The notes: generated from the sequence alone by a model not told the origin. Counted from the stretch's first letter, positions 9,235 through 17,915 are shown. The stretch: 64,000 nucleotides of DNA from Thermoplasmata archaeon (GCA_026414225.1 JAOAJK010000001.1:10886-74885), one strand, 5' to 3'. Numbers and translations: made by a program.

Positions 9235-10302
9235 TCATACCATGATAAATCTACACAGTTTCTCAATGTGCTCTCTATCCAGGTGTTCATCTGGTCTCCA
9301 AAATTTTTTACTCCTATGCGCCTCCCTGTGGAGAACGATACATTCCGTGGCCTCTTTGACAAACATTTTCCAGTTTATGCTCCTGCTCGCAGAGATGTAA
9401 TGGTCAAACAGTTTCAGGGCAATCTCTTCCGGGAGAGAGTTGAGTACAATCCAGAAGTCGTATTTTTCCCTGAAGATTCCCTTCGGGATTTGCTCTGGTC
9501 TTTTCAGAGAGATTGCACACCATTCTGCGAATCCCTCATCCAGGTAATCGCATAAAATCTGCTCTGCTACTCTCCTGCACTGGTGGAGATACCCGTGCAC
9601 ATGTTCGTGTAGGATTTCACGCTCGCCCGCCCTCTCATGCACATACACGCCCTGGGCAATTGTTTTACCGTTAGGGAGTAAAAAATCGTCCGGTGTGAAA
9701 AACCCGCTCAAAAACAGAAAATTTGGGGTCGGATTCAAAATTTTCCTGTCACCGAGGGTGCACATTGCACAAGTGAGGTCATCGTCCCAGAGACACCTTT
9801 CCTGCTTGAGGAAGTTCGGGAAAGCGATGAGGTTCGCGTAGTAAGTAACCATCATCGTGTGCTGGATTTCGTTCCAGGCGTTCACGAATTCAACTGCCAT
9901 GTCAAAATCATCCAGGGACGCGATGATTCCCGGAATTTTTGCGGTCAAGCACTCCTCGATTTCACTGATTCCTGAATAAAGCATCGCCCTGAAGCCAGGG
10001 TTGAAGCAGGTAGTGCCTTCCCTGTGTTCGTGATGCTTTATACACTGTTTCCATGCATCCAGGTATGCGGATAGTTCCGCTATTAGCATTCTGACCAGTG
10101 CCTGATTCCGATACACAAATTTGTAGGAGGTCACTTCGGTGAGGAGCGATGCACCTGCATGGACTGTCCGGTAACCCGAATAGTTTCCTGCCTTGAAGAA
10201 ATCGGAGATGGCAACGCTGAATGGATAGTCAACCGGCTTTCTTGGGAGAATTTTCCTGAACGGAATCCACAACTCGCAGTCGTCATGTATCCGATTCATC
10301 AA
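9235..10302 (-). CDS. Putative gluzincin-type zinc metallopeptidase
   Basis: 355 residues with no signal peptide or membrane segment. The motif L-HEHVH (H232, E233, H236) is followed 19 residues later by DEGFAEW (E256). This is the HExxH plus downstream Glu arrangement of gluzincins, in which the second Glu is the third zinc ligand. The rest, with several cysteines such as CAMC near residue 178, is not familiar. It may cleave an intracellular substrate or be an inactive scaffold. The gene lies 43 nt upstream of the AAA/TPR gene on the same strand, but that gene appears to have its own promoter. The motif is clearly visible; peptidase activity is inference. Confidence 0.6.
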   Translation of the reverse strand: MMNRIHDDCELWIPFRKILPRKPVDYPFSVAISDFFKAGNYSGYRTVHAGASLLTEVTSYKFVYRNQALVRMLIAELSAYLDAWKQCIKHHEHREGTTCFNPGFRAMLYSGISEIEECLTAKIPGIIASLDDFDMAVEFVNAWNEIQHTMMVTYYANLIAFPNFLKQERCLWDDDLTCAMCTLGDRKILNPTPNFLFLSGFFTPDDFLLPNGKTIAQGVYVHERAGEREILHEHVHGYLHQCRRVAEQILCDYLDEGFAEWCAISLKRPEQIPKGIFREKYDFWIVLNSLPEEIALKLFDHYISASRSINWKMFVKEATECIVLHREAHRSKKFWRPDEHLDREHIEKLCRFIMV

Positions 10303-10313
10303 ATCAAAAACCC

Positions 10314-10320
10314 TATATAT
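10314..10320 (+). promoter_or_regulatory. TATA box for purN operon
   Basis: CCCTATATATCC lies with its centre 24 nt before the ATG at 10341 and no Shine-Dalgarno follows, so the purN message is probably leaderless. Confidence 0.65.
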
Positions 10321-10340
10321 CCTGCTTCTATTTTTCCCTT

Positions 10341-10964
10341 ATGCTCAAACTGGGAGTGCTTGCGTCAGGCAGAGGCACGGATTTTCAGAGCCTGATTGAT
10401 GCACAGAAGCGGAAATTCTTCGCCGCAGAAATAGCGGTCCTGATTTCGAACAATCCGGATGCCTATGCGCTGGAGCGGGCGAGGCAGAACGGGATTCCCG
10501 CGTATGTGATTCCGCACAGGGGCAGGAAAAGAGAGGAACACGAGCGGGAAATCACGGAAGTACTTGAAAAGCACGGTGTGGAGCTTGTTGTGCTTGCTGG
10601 CTACATGCGGACCCTTACAAATTACTTCATCGATCGCTGGCGAAACAGGATAATCAACATCCATCCTGCCCTCCTGCCTCTGTTCGGTGGACGGGGCTAT
10701 TACGGAATGAAGGTGCACGAAGCGGTGCTTGCCAGCGGAATGAAGGTTTCTGGCTGCACCGTGCATTTTGTGACAGAGGAGATTGACGGCGGACCCATAA
10801 TTCTCCAGAAATGCGTCGAGGTGCGGGAGAACGATACTCCCGAAACCCTGGCTGAGCGGGTCCTGGAGAAGGAGCACGAGATTCTGCCACTTGCGGTGAA
10901 ACTGATTGCAGAAGGAAGGGTAAAGATCCTGGATGGAAAGCGCGTCAGGATAGAGGGGTGGTAA
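10341..10964 (+). CDS. purN: Phosphoribosylglycinamide formyltransferase PurN
   Basis: 207 residues, the usual length. It transfers a formyl group from 10-formyl-tetrahydrofolate (or an archaeal pterin analogue) to GAR in de novo purine synthesis. The N-terminal phosphate-binding SGRGTDF loop and the catalytic triad N106, H108 and D149 (INIHPALLP and EIDGGPI contexts) are all present. The loop after the active-site motif carries the longer GGRGYYGMKVHEAVL form. It is first in a plus-strand operon with the YjbQ-like and sirtuin genes. Confidence 0.95.
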   Translation: MLKLGVLASGRGTDFQSLIDAQKRKFFAAEIAVLISNNPDAYALERARQNGIPAYVIPHRGRKREEHEREITEVLEKHGVELVVLAGYMRTLTNYFIDRWRNRIINIHPALLPLFGGRGYYGMKVHEAVLASGMKVSGCTVHFVTEEIDGGPIILQKCVEVRENDTPETLAERVLEKEHEILPLAVKLIAEGRVKILDGKRVRIEGW

Positions 10965-10966
10965 GG

Positions 10967-11440
10967 ATGAGGAAAACAGTGGACCCAACGCCATTTATCG
11001 TAAAGGGGATGTTGAGCGAGCGGAAGATCCATTGCTGGATAGGAGAGATTCTGGTGCGGACGAAGGGCGAGATGGATGTGATAGACATAACCGATGAGGT
11101 GCGGCGGCGGATTGAAGAGTTTGAATACGGGCTTGTGAATGTGTTTGTGGAAGGTTCAACTGCGGCGATAACCACGATGGAGTATGAAGAGGGACTTGTT
11201 AAAGACCTCGGAGACGCCCTCGAGCGGCTTGCACCCTCAGATGCAGATTACAAACACCATCTTCGCTGGAATGATGATAACGGACGTTCCCATGTCCGTG
11301 CAGCGATGCTAGGACCTAGCATTACCGTGCCTATCCGGAGATACCAGCTGGTGCTGGGCAGATGGCAGCAGATTGTCCTGGTTGAACTGGATACGCGTCC
11401 CCGTGACAGGCGTGTGATAGTGACGGTGATGGGGAAATGA
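10967..11440 (+). CDS. YjbQ/UPF0047 family protein
   Basis: 157 residues. The ATG at 10967 follows a GAGGGGTGG Shine-Dalgarno embedded in the end of purN, 2 nt after the purN stop, and is preferred to an in-frame GTG at 10958. It carries the family hallmarks: VFVEGSTAAI near the N-terminal third, the DADYKHH segment with paired histidines, a RSHVRAAMLGPS loop, and a C-terminal WQQIVLVELDTRPRDR motif. Members have weak thiamine-phosphate synthase activity in vitro; the physiological role is unsettled. Confidence 0.92.
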   Translation: MRKTVDPTPFIVKGMLSERKIHCWIGEILVRTKGEMDVIDITDEVRRRIEEFEYGLVNVFVEGSTAAITTMEYEEGLVKDLGDALERLAPSDADYKHHLRWNDDNGRSHVRAAMLGPSITVPIRRYQLVLGRWQQIVLVELDTRPRDRRVIVTVMGK

Positions 11441-12165
11441 GTGTGCTGGGAGATGTGGCTGAGAAATTGCAAAACGCAAAGAGGGTCGCGGTTCTCACCG
11501 GGGCTGGAATCTCCGCAGAGAGCGGAATTGCCACATTCAGGGGGAAGGGAGGACTGTGGGAGCGGTATGATGTCGAAAAACTGGCGACCCCGAGAGGTTT
11601 GAAATCGGACCCTGCATACTTCTGGGAATGGTTTGAGGGCAGGAGGCGGGAGATGCTGGGGGCAGAGCCAAACCCAGGCCACAGGGCCCTTGCGGAACTT
11701 GAGAAACTTGTTGAGAGTTTCACACTTATTACCCAGAATATTGACAGATTGCATCAGAGGGCCGGGAGCAAAAATGTCCTTGAGCTCCATGGAAACGCAT
11801 TCACGATTTACTGCCCGAGGGATGGCTGGCGGATGGAAACCTATGAACCACTTCCCTCAATCCCTCCATTCTGCCAGTGCGGTGCCGTGATGCGTCCAGA
11901 TGTTGTGCTCTTTGAAGAGCCACTGGATGAGGGGACCCTGAGAAGCGCATTTCTTGCGGCTGAGAATGCAGAAGTTTTTATGAGCATCGGCACCTCTGCG
12001 GTGGTTTACCCTGCAGCATACCTGCCAGTTGAGGCACAGCGGAATGGCGCGTTCCTCATAGAAATAAATCCCGAAGAAACACCCCTCACAGCCATTGCAG
12101 ATGCAGTGTTCCAGCAGAAGGCAGGGGAGATTCTGCCGAAAATTGTGGAGAAATTAAGGGGATGA
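11437..12165 (+). CDS. Sir2-family NAD-dependent protein deacylase
   Basis: 242 residues. The start overlaps the previous stop by 4 nt (ATGA). The Rossmann NAD-binding motif GAGISAESGIATFRG, TQNIDRLHQRAG and the catalytic histidine in LELHGN are clear. It removes acyl groups from lysines using NAD; in archaea a substrate such as the chromatin protein Alba is known. The structural zinc site looks degraded: the first pair reads C-P-R-D instead of CxxC, and the second is C-Q-C with shifted spacing. FEGR stands where class III desuccinylases have YxxR, so acyl specificity is uncertain. Confidence 0.92.
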   Translation: MSVLGDVAEKLQNAKRVAVLTGAGISAESGIATFRGKGGLWERYDVEKLATPRGLKSDPAYFWEWFEGRRREMLGAEPNPGHRALAELEKLVESFTLITQNIDRLHQRAGSKNVLELHGNAFTIYCPRDGWRMETYEPLPSIPPFCQCGAVMRPDVVLFEEPLDEGTLRSAFLAAENAEVFMSIGTSAVVYPAAYLPVEAQRNGAFLIEINPEETPLTAIADAVFQQKAGEILPKIVEKLRG

Positions 12166-12720
12166 CGAGCGGAGTTCTTCCCTCAAAGTCCTTCTTGCCA
12201 TTTCCAGATCTTCCCTTGTATTCACATTGAAGAACTCGTGCTCCGGGAAAAGCTCGGCTGGTACTGATTCTGCACCCGATGCCAGGATTGCCTCTCCTAG
12301 CTTGACACCATCCTCCAGAAACTTCTCCAGATTTTTTCCGACGACGCTGTGGAGTGGCTCGAGAAACCCGTTTTTCCAAACCGGGATTGTAGATGGGGCT
12401 AGGGATATCTGCCAGCGAATCGTGTGGGGGTTGAGAAATGGCATGTCCCCTGCAGCCAAAAAAATTCTCCGATGGGCAGCCATCCTCAGACCTGTCAAGA
12501 TCGCAGCCCTAATGCTGTGTTCCTCCTCGACAACAACCCTCGCACTGCCTGGAACAATCTTCTCCGTTTCGACAACAACCAGAATTTCAGAGAGACCTGC
12601 AGAAGCAAGAGAATTCACTACCCTCTCGAGAATTGTTTTTTCCCCGACCAACTGGCTTAGCTTATCTCCCCCGAATCTTTTCCCGTCCCCACCAGCAACC
12701 ACAACCGCCGAGGCAATCAA
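12154..12720 (-). CDS. mobA: MobA-like nucleotidyltransferase
   Basis: 188 residues from a TTG at 12720 that overlaps the upstream stop (ATTGA); an in-frame ATG at 12762 would add an unconserved 14-residue tail. The protein begins right at the NTP-binding motif VVAGGDGKRFGGDK, followed by AAGDMPFL, which holds the metal-binding Asp. Relatives attach GMP (MobA) or CMP (MocA) to molybdopterin. The exact nucleotide is not decidable here. It is translationally linked to the nucleoside phosphorylase and convergent with the sirtuin gene, sharing 12 nt at the ends. Confidence 0.8.
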   Translation of the reverse strand: MIASAVVVAGGDGKRFGGDKLSQLVGEKTILERVVNSLASAGLSEILVVVETEKIVPGSARVVVEEEHSIRAAILTGLRMAAHRRIFLAAGDMPFLNPHTIRWQISLAPSTIPVWKNGFLEPLHSVVGKNLEKFLEDGVKLGEAILASGAESVPAELFPEHEFFNVNTREDLEMARRTLREELRSSSP

Positions 12721-13502
12721 TTTCTGAGAACTGCCAGAGCGTTGAGCCCTGTGAGGTAGCATGCTCTCTCAGCCCTCTCCTTCAAATCCGCGGGTATTCC
12801 CTGCTTTGCCTTTCTCTGGGCATACACGGCACAGACCGCACCGGCCATGAGGCCTTTGATGCTAGCAAGTGTGAACAGGGTGCTTGCTTCCATCTCCATG
12901 TTGTAAACATTGAGGTTTGCAAGCGATTCAACCATGTCCGGCTTTCTCAGTGGCCAGTTCACTGCCCTGCCCTGGGCCCCGTAGAATCCAGGGGCGGTTG
13001 CGGTGAGACCCACATGGTACCGGTAGCCCAGCTTCCTCGCACTTTCTTCCAGGGCCTGAACCACCTTGTAGTGGGCAACCGCCGGATAACCATCCGGCAC
13101 GAAATAGAGCGAGGTGTTTTCAAGGCGGACTGCCGCGGTAGAAATCACAAGGTCTCCGAGGTTTATAAACGGCTGGAGGGCCCCGCAGCTCCCGATCCTG
13201 ATAAGAATGGGGTTTTCCACAATGTTCAGGAGTTCGACCACCGCAATTTCGGTGTTGTCACAGCCAATGCCTGTGGACATCACGGTAACCTCAATTCCGT
13301 TCCAGATGCCAGTGTAGGTCACATACTCCCTGTTTGTTGCCTTTACCCTAATTTTCTCAAATTCCTTCGCAACCTTCCCTGCTCTGGCAGGGTCACCGCA
13401 AAGCAGAATATTCTCAGCAACCTCCCCTTTTCTCAGTCCGATGTGATACTGCTTTCCTTCCTCGGTTTCCATCGTTTCAGAACTTCGGAGTTTCTTGGCC
13501 AT
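12717..13502 (-). CDS. Uridine/purine nucleoside phosphorylase family
   Basis: 261 residues of the PNP/UDP family: phosphate-binding CGDPARAGKVA, the STGIGCDNTEIAVVEL signature, LIRIGSCGAL, and the nucleoside-binding NMEMEASTLF loop. The last is closest to uridine phosphorylases. It cleaves nucleosides with phosphate to give base plus ribose-1-phosphate, for salvage. An AT-rich TATA-like stretch (TTAAAATATCC, minus strand) lies about 25 nt upstream. Confidence 0.9.
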   Translation of the reverse strand: MAKKLRSSETMETEEGKQYHIGLRKGEVAENILLCGDPARAGKVAKEFEKIRVKATNREYVTYTGIWNGIEVTVMSTGIGCDNTEIAVVELLNIVENPILIRIGSCGALQPFINLGDLVISTAAVRLENTSLYFVPDGYPAVAHYKVVQALEESARKLGYRYHVGLTATAPGFYGAQGRAVNWPLRKPDMVESLANLNVYNMEMEASTLFTLASIKGLMAGAVCAVYAQRKAKQGIPADLKERAERACYLTGLNALAVLRN

Positions 13503-13547
13503 AGTTCCACGGATGTGGAATGCTGATGGGATATTTTAAGATTGTTT

Positions 13548-14522
13548 TTACTCTTTGCAGCCCTGATGGTTTTCCCGCACTCCCCTCACCAGTGCCCTGA
13601 TTTTTTCCTGGGTTTCGAGGGGTGGCAATACGGTGTTCACAAGGTAAACCTCGGAACTCGAAAACAGTTTCCTGAAGAAGTTCGCCCTCAACCTTGTCTT
13701 TCTCTCGTCATTCACGAGTAAATGAGGGTTGCAGAATGAGTGCTGCTGCAGGTAGCCGACACCTTCATCTGGAGTTAGCTTTCTGATGATTTCCTTGTCC
13801 TCTGGATCTCTCTTGAGCAGGATGACCATCTTTATTACAGTACTCTCCCGCACATGTTCCTTTCCGAGTAGCCAGCGGATGTCCGCAACCCCCCGGCCCT
13901 CCCTGTCCAGGTCCACCTTCTCGACCAGGTAATGATACTCGGGCCATATCTTGCTCAAATCATCCCGTATGTAGCAGTTCTTTTCCGATGTGTAGGCCAC
14001 GAACTCGTCGCCAAAGTTCCTCACGAAGTGCCAGTCATCGGAGATGAGCTTAACATCCCTCATCTGCAGCAGTCCGAACGCATGGGTCGTCTTCCCGGTG
14101 CCAGATGGAGCAATGACGGATACTCCCTTTCCGCTTACATCCAGACAGGCACCGTGGATTGAGTAGATCCCGTGCTCGTCCTCCAGCACATCTCCCGCCA
14201 CACCGAGAGCGATGCTCTTCACATACCCGTAGTAGCCGACATTGAAAAGAAATGCGGTGTTCGTGTAGGGGTCATACAGCACTCTCTCTGGCTCACCTTC
14301 TTTGAATGTATAGTACGCGATCACCCTTCCATGCGACTTTATGAATTCGCTCATGAAATAAAAATTATCCTCCCACATGTCCTTAATCCGTTTTGAGTTT
14401 GTGTAGAGTTTGATGCAGATTCCATGCAGATGCGCTTTGCGTTCATAAAGCAGCTTATCCTTCAATTCTTCAAAAATTCTGTCCTTCTCATCTGGAGAAA
14501 TCAACTCCACCTTGTAGCCCAT
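13548..14522 (-). CDS. HPr-kinase-like P-loop protein
   Basis: 324 residues. The central part (about 118-165) carries IHGACLDVSGKGVSVIAPSGTGKT with the P-loop APSGTGKT at 138-145, then LISDDW (D162, D163). This is the HprK/PEPCK-like nucleotide site in which the acidic pair takes part in phosphotransfer. The N-terminal 115 residues are unfamiliar. Bacterial HprK phosphorylates HPr of the sugar PTS; no PTS gene is seen here, so the substrate is probably something else. A carbonic-anhydrase-like gene lies 8 nt upstream on the same strand. Confidence 0.75.
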   Translation of the reverse strand: MGYKVELISPDEKDRIFEELKDKLLYERKAHLHGICIKLYTNSKRIKDMWEDNFYFMSEFIKSHGRVIAYYTFKEGEPERVLYDPYTNTAFLFNVGYYGYVKSIALGVAGDVLEDEHGIYSIHGACLDVSGKGVSVIAPSGTGKTTHAFGLLQMRDVKLISDDWHFVRNFGDEFVAYTSEKNCYIRDDLSKIWPEYHYLVEKVDLDREGRGVADIRWLLGKEHVRESTVIKMVILLKRDPEDKEIIRKLTPDEGVGYLQQHSFCNPHLLVNDERKTRLRANFFRKLFSSSEVYLVNTVLPPLETQEKIRALVRGVRENHQGCKE

Positions 14523-14530
14523 GGTTTCAC

Positions 14531-15055
14531 CTACTCCATTTTTACAAGCCCTTCTTTATATCTCTGGCAGAGCCCCGCATAAATTTCTTTGAATTGAAGC
14601 CAGGTTTTTTTGTATTCGTCGTCAATTTTTCCTATCACCTTTGCAGGCACACCGACTGCAATGCTCTCATCCGGAATTTCCTGGTTATTTTTCACCACCG
14701 CCCCTTCGCCGATCACAGCCCACACACCCACCTTTGCAAAATCGCTCACGATGCTGCCCATCCCGATCACTGCGTAATCCCTTACCTCGGCGGTGTGCAC
14801 AATCGCCCCGTGCCCGACAGTAACATAATTTCCAATTACTGTCTCCATCCCGGGCCTGGCATGAACCACGCAGTTCTCCTGGATTGAGGTGCAACTCCCA
14901 ATCACAATTCTCCCGTAGTCCCCCTTGATCTTTGCACCGGGAGCAATGAAGCACTTTTCACCCACCTCAACATCTCCGATAATAGTAGCATCACTGGCTA
15001 TGTAGCTCGAGCCCTTAATTTTTGGCTGCCTTCCCTCAAAAGAATAGAGTGCCAT
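14531..15055 (-). CDS. Gamma-carbonic-anhydrase-like hexapeptide-repeat protein
   Basis: 174 residues from the ATG at 15055; the open frame extends 27 codons further upstream, but homology begins at MALYSFEG. Left-handed beta-helix hexapeptide repeats fill the protein (IIGDVEVGEKCFI, VIGNYVTVGHGAIV). The three zinc histidines of the gamma class are in place: one in CVVHARP and two in GHGAIVH. It may be a trimeric carbonic anhydrase or a PaaY/YrdA-type relative. It is probably cotranscribed with the HprK-like gene. Confidence 0.88.
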   Translation of the reverse strand: MALYSFEGRQPKIKGSSYIASDATIIGDVEVGEKCFIAPGAKIKGDYGRIVIGSCTSIQENCVVHARPGMETVIGNYVTVGHGAIVHTAEVRDYAVIGMGSIVSDFAKVGVWAVIGEGAVVKNNQEIPDESIAVGVPAKVIGKIDDEYKKTWLQFKEIYAGLCQRYKEGLVKME

Positions 15056-15145
15056 GGTGAAAGGAATTTCATTATGGTAATTAAGTTTTCCCTGCGAATG
15101 CCGTAAAATAGATATGTAACGAGGATATACCCCCACAGGAGGACT

Positions 15146-15691
15146 ATGCAGAACTTAAAGATCGGGATTACAGGGCTCCCAGGCGCCGGTAAAACCTCCA
15201 CCCTGCTCAAGCTGATTGAAAGCCTTGAAAATGAGGGACTGATGGTGGGGGGAATGATTACGGAGCCAATCCTTGAGAAAAATAAGCGAATTGGATTTTA
15301 CATTGTGAACTGGCTTACCAAAGAGCGTCAGATTTTTGCCCACATCAAAAAAGAATCCAAGATAAAGGTGGGGAGGTACGGGGTCGACATAACGGTTCTT
15401 CAGACACTCGGGGTGGAGGCCCTCAGGATGGCACTTGAGAAGGCAGATGTGATTGTAATCGATGAGATTGGAAAAATGGAGGTGGAGAGCAGCAAGGAGT
15501 TCATTGACATTGTTAAGGAAATTCTAGATTCCGATAAGCCAGTAATAATCACGCTCCATAAAAAATCAAGGAATCCCCTCCTTCAGGATATAAGGAGGAG
15601 GGACGACATAAGAATCCTGGAGGTTACGCCAATCAACAAGAATTTTCTGCCTTTCAGAATAATGAAGCTGTTGAAGGGAGAGACACTGTGA
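15146..15691 (+). CDS. THEP1-family nucleoside-triphosphatase
   Basis: 181 residues. ATG at 15146 follows a clear AGGAGGAC Shine-Dalgarno. Walker A GLPGAGKT is at 10-17, GGMITEP follows, and Walker B VIVIDEIGKME is followed by ITLHKKSRNP. The family hydrolyses NTPs broadly in vitro; the cellular role is not established. It is the first gene of a pair with trm1, which it overlaps by 4 nt. Confidence 0.9.
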   Translation: MQNLKIGITGLPGAGKTSTLLKLIESLENEGLMVGGMITEPILEKNKRIGFYIVNWLTKERQIFAHIKKESKIKVGRYGVDITVLQTLGVEALRMALEKADVIVIDEIGKMEVESSKEFIDIVKEILDSDKPVIITLHKKSRNPLLQDIRRRDDIRILEVTPINKNFLPFRIMKLLKGETL

Positions 15692-16803
15692 GAGGGCTCT
15701 ATCTGGAAGAGATCACAGAGGGAAGTACGGTATGCCTTGTTCCGGCCTTCCAGAGAATTAAGGGTCCGGGCAGTTCAAAGATGCCAGTGTTTTACAACCC
15801 CAACATGGAATTTGCCCGCGATGTGACGGTGAGCTTGCTTTCTGCAGTACTGGACAAGCGAAGAAAGTTAAAAGTTCTTGATGGAATGGCTGCCACGGGA
15901 ATAAGGGGCATCAGAGTAAAGAATGAGGTCTCGAAGAGGTTTGAGGTTACCCTCAACGACATAAATCCCCTTGCAGTCAGGTTGATAAAAAAGAATCTAG
16001 AATTGAATAATCTTGAAGCGGAGGTAGAATGCAGAAATTTGAACGAAATTCTGGCGTCTTCTGCCTACGATTACATCGATGTTGACCCTTTTGGCAGCCC
16101 CGTAGAATACCTTGACCTCGCGGTCCAGAGTATAAAGAGGCATGGGATTATAGGCGTCTCCACCACCGATACCTCCGTGCTATGTGGAACGGTACCGAAA
16201 GCGTGCGTGAGAAGATATCTGGCAAGGAGCAGGAACAACTACATGTGCCACGAGGCCGGTCTCAGAATCTTTCTGGGTTATGTGGCAAGAACTGCTGCTA
16301 AATTCGACAGGGCGATTAAACCACTCGTGTGCTTCTATGCAGACCATTACTTCCGCATCTTCGTCAGGGTGGAAAATGGTGCGGGAAGGGCCGATGAGTG
16401 TCTTGCAAATCTGGGCTACCTTCTGGTGAACGAGAGAAACGGTGAAGTGAGGACGTTGCTCTCTCCGGAGAGAGAAGCAATAGGTCCCCTCTGGCTTGGA
16501 AGATTATTTGATGCCGATATCCTGGCTAAAATGGTCGTGAGGGAAAACTTCAACACGGGACGGAGGTTTACCAGGATACTGGAGATATGGCGCGAGGAAT
16601 GTGACGCGGAGCCGTTCTTTTACGACACCAACGAACTCGGAAAAATTTTTCATCTCTCTCCGCCGCCACTTGAAAAACTCACTTCAGCACTCAGGATGCT
16701 TGGCTACAGGACTGTCCGGACCCATATTTCACCTAACGGATTCAGAACCAATGCCACCATTAGCCATATCAAAACAATATACGAAATGCTGAATATGAAA
16801 TGA
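15688..16803 (+). CDS. trm1: tRNA (guanine(26)-N(2))-dimethyltransferase Trm1
   Basis: 371 residues. GTG start overlaps the THEP1 stop (GTGA). The N-terminal EG-x-T and FYNP-x-M-x-FARD motifs, the SAM-binding LDGMAATGIRGIR, and the catalytic motif DVDPFGSP are all characteristic, and a C-terminal winged-helix-like region ends the protein. It dimethylates G26 of tRNA in archaea and eukaryotes. Confidence 0.96.
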   Translation: MRGLYLEEITEGSTVCLVPAFQRIKGPGSSKMPVFYNPNMEFARDVTVSLLSAVLDKRRKLKVLDGMAATGIRGIRVKNEVSKRFEVTLNDINPLAVRLIKKNLELNNLEAEVECRNLNEILASSAYDYIDVDPFGSPVEYLDLAVQSIKRHGIIGVSTTDTSVLCGTVPKACVRRYLARSRNNYMCHEAGLRIFLGYVARTAAKFDRAIKPLVCFYADHYFRIFVRVENGAGRADECLANLGYLLVNERNGEVRTLLSPEREAIGPLWLGRLFDADILAKMVVRENFNTGRRFTRILEIWREECDAEPFFYDTNELGKIFHLSPPPLEKLTSALRMLGYRTVRTHISPNGFRTNATISHIKTIYEMLNMK

Positions 16804-16805
16804 GG

Positions 16806-16813
16806 AAAAAAAA
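16806..16813 (-). terminator. T8 tract downstream of the minus-strand surface-protein gene
   Basis: Eight consecutive A residues on the plus strand give a minus-strand T8 tract right after the stop of the surface-protein gene, a likely archaeal terminator between convergent genes. Confidence 0.45.
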
Positions 16814-16816
16814 GGT

Positions 16817-17875
16817 TTAGAATTTTCTGGTTTTCCTTTTTGTGGAGTAGAAAACAACCGGTATTAGTCCAGCGAAAATTGCGAGTGCCGTGATGCCTTC
16901 AAATGTGGCATCCGCGGTGATATCCACATGGGTCCCCTGTGTCCCGGTGACTGAAACCCCACTTATGGAGCCACGCAATTCCATATCGTACCAGACCTCA
17001 ACATCGTAATTGCTTCCTTCCTTCACCGCAACCCTGTAATATCCACTTCCAAATGCATCGTAACCTTCGTCCACACCGTTGATTTCCGTGAATGTGGTGC
17101 CGAGCACAGTGCCAGCACTGTTCTTCACCACTACGACCCTGTTATCCAGCGGTACATTCGTGGTCGAGTTCACATATCCCCATATCCAGCCACCCGTTTC
17201 TATATTGCCGCTGCCTGGTTGTGTGACATTCACGAGCTTGAAGGCGCCTGTTGAGTTCTTGTATTCAACGGTGTTAAGGGTATTCCAGTTTGTCCCGTTC
17301 CATTCATAAAACCTCACCCTGAGCACATAGTCATAGGTGGAGAGAGGTGCTACCCCCGTGGAACGCATCACGAGCCAGTGGCTGAATTTACCCGTCTCGT
17401 TAGTGACAAAGTATGTGTAGTAACTCTGGTTACGCCAGCCCCAGGCAGCACTTGTGTTCGAAAAGTTACCGTTTGTCCACACCTGGGAGTAGTTGACGCT
17501 CGTGCTGCCACCATATATCCAGGCACCCATTCTGTAGGTGGTACTGGCATTGCCCGTGAATGTGAATCGTATTGCAAACGGAATGTTCTCGTCGAGGGTT
17601 GCGTAAACTGGATGCACATCGACGGCCCCAGATGCCAGGATGCCCTGGGATGCAGATGCAGAATTCTTTACTGGTGATTGCGACTGGTGGGTTCCAGGTG
17701 ACGACACTCCGTTAAACAGAACATATGTAAAAATCGCCACAATGAGAAGTAGAATGGCACCCAGCGTGATTAATGTGATTATATCTATCCCGTGCGGTTT
17801 TTCTGCACGCAATCTGGTTCTGTGACCATTGACGAGGCCTTTTCTGTTGTAAATGCTTCTATTTCCTGGAACCAT
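16817..17875 (-). CDS. Membrane-anchored surface protein with GLVNG motif
   Basis: 352 residues from the ATG at 17875, chosen for its GGAGTGGTGG Shine-Dalgarno; the frame extends to 17998. A short cytosolic part contains KGLVNGHRTR, then a membrane segment (about 35-56), a Ser/Thr/Asn-rich outer domain of about 250 residues with many N-x-S/T sites, and a second membrane segment ending in KRKTRKF. Part of the outer domain resembles a carboxypeptidase-regulatory-like beta sandwich (GYVNSTTNVPLDNRVVVV). Function unknown. The GLVNG motif recurs as a multi-copy array in the giant protein at 37974-41666. Confidence 0.75.
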   Translation of the reverse strand: MVPGNRSIYNRKGLVNGHRTRLRAEKPHGIDIITLITLGAILLLIVAIFTYVLFNGVSSPGTHQSQSPVKNSASASQGILASGAVDVHPVYATLDENIPFAIRFTFTGNASTTYRMGAWIYGGSTSVNYSQVWTNGNFSNTSAAWGWRNQSYYTYFVTNETGKFSHWLVMRSTGVAPLSTYDYVLRVRFYEWNGTNWNTLNTVEYKNSTGAFKLVNVTQPGSGNIETGGWIWGYVNSTTNVPLDNRVVVVKNSAGTVLGTTFTEINGVDEGYDAFGSGYYRVAVKEGSNYDVEVWYDMELRGSISGVSVTGTQGTHVDITADATFEGITALAIFAGLIPVVFYSTKRKTRKF

Positions 17876-17906
17876 TTTTCCACCACTCCTCTCTAAAGAC
17901 CTTGTG

Positions 17907-17915
17907 GGATATATT
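17907..17915 (-). promoter_or_regulatory. TATA box for the surface-protein gene
   Basis: The minus strand reads GAATATATCCC, centred about 36 nt before the ATG at 17875. This leaves a short leader that holds the Shine-Dalgarno. Confidence 0.5.
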
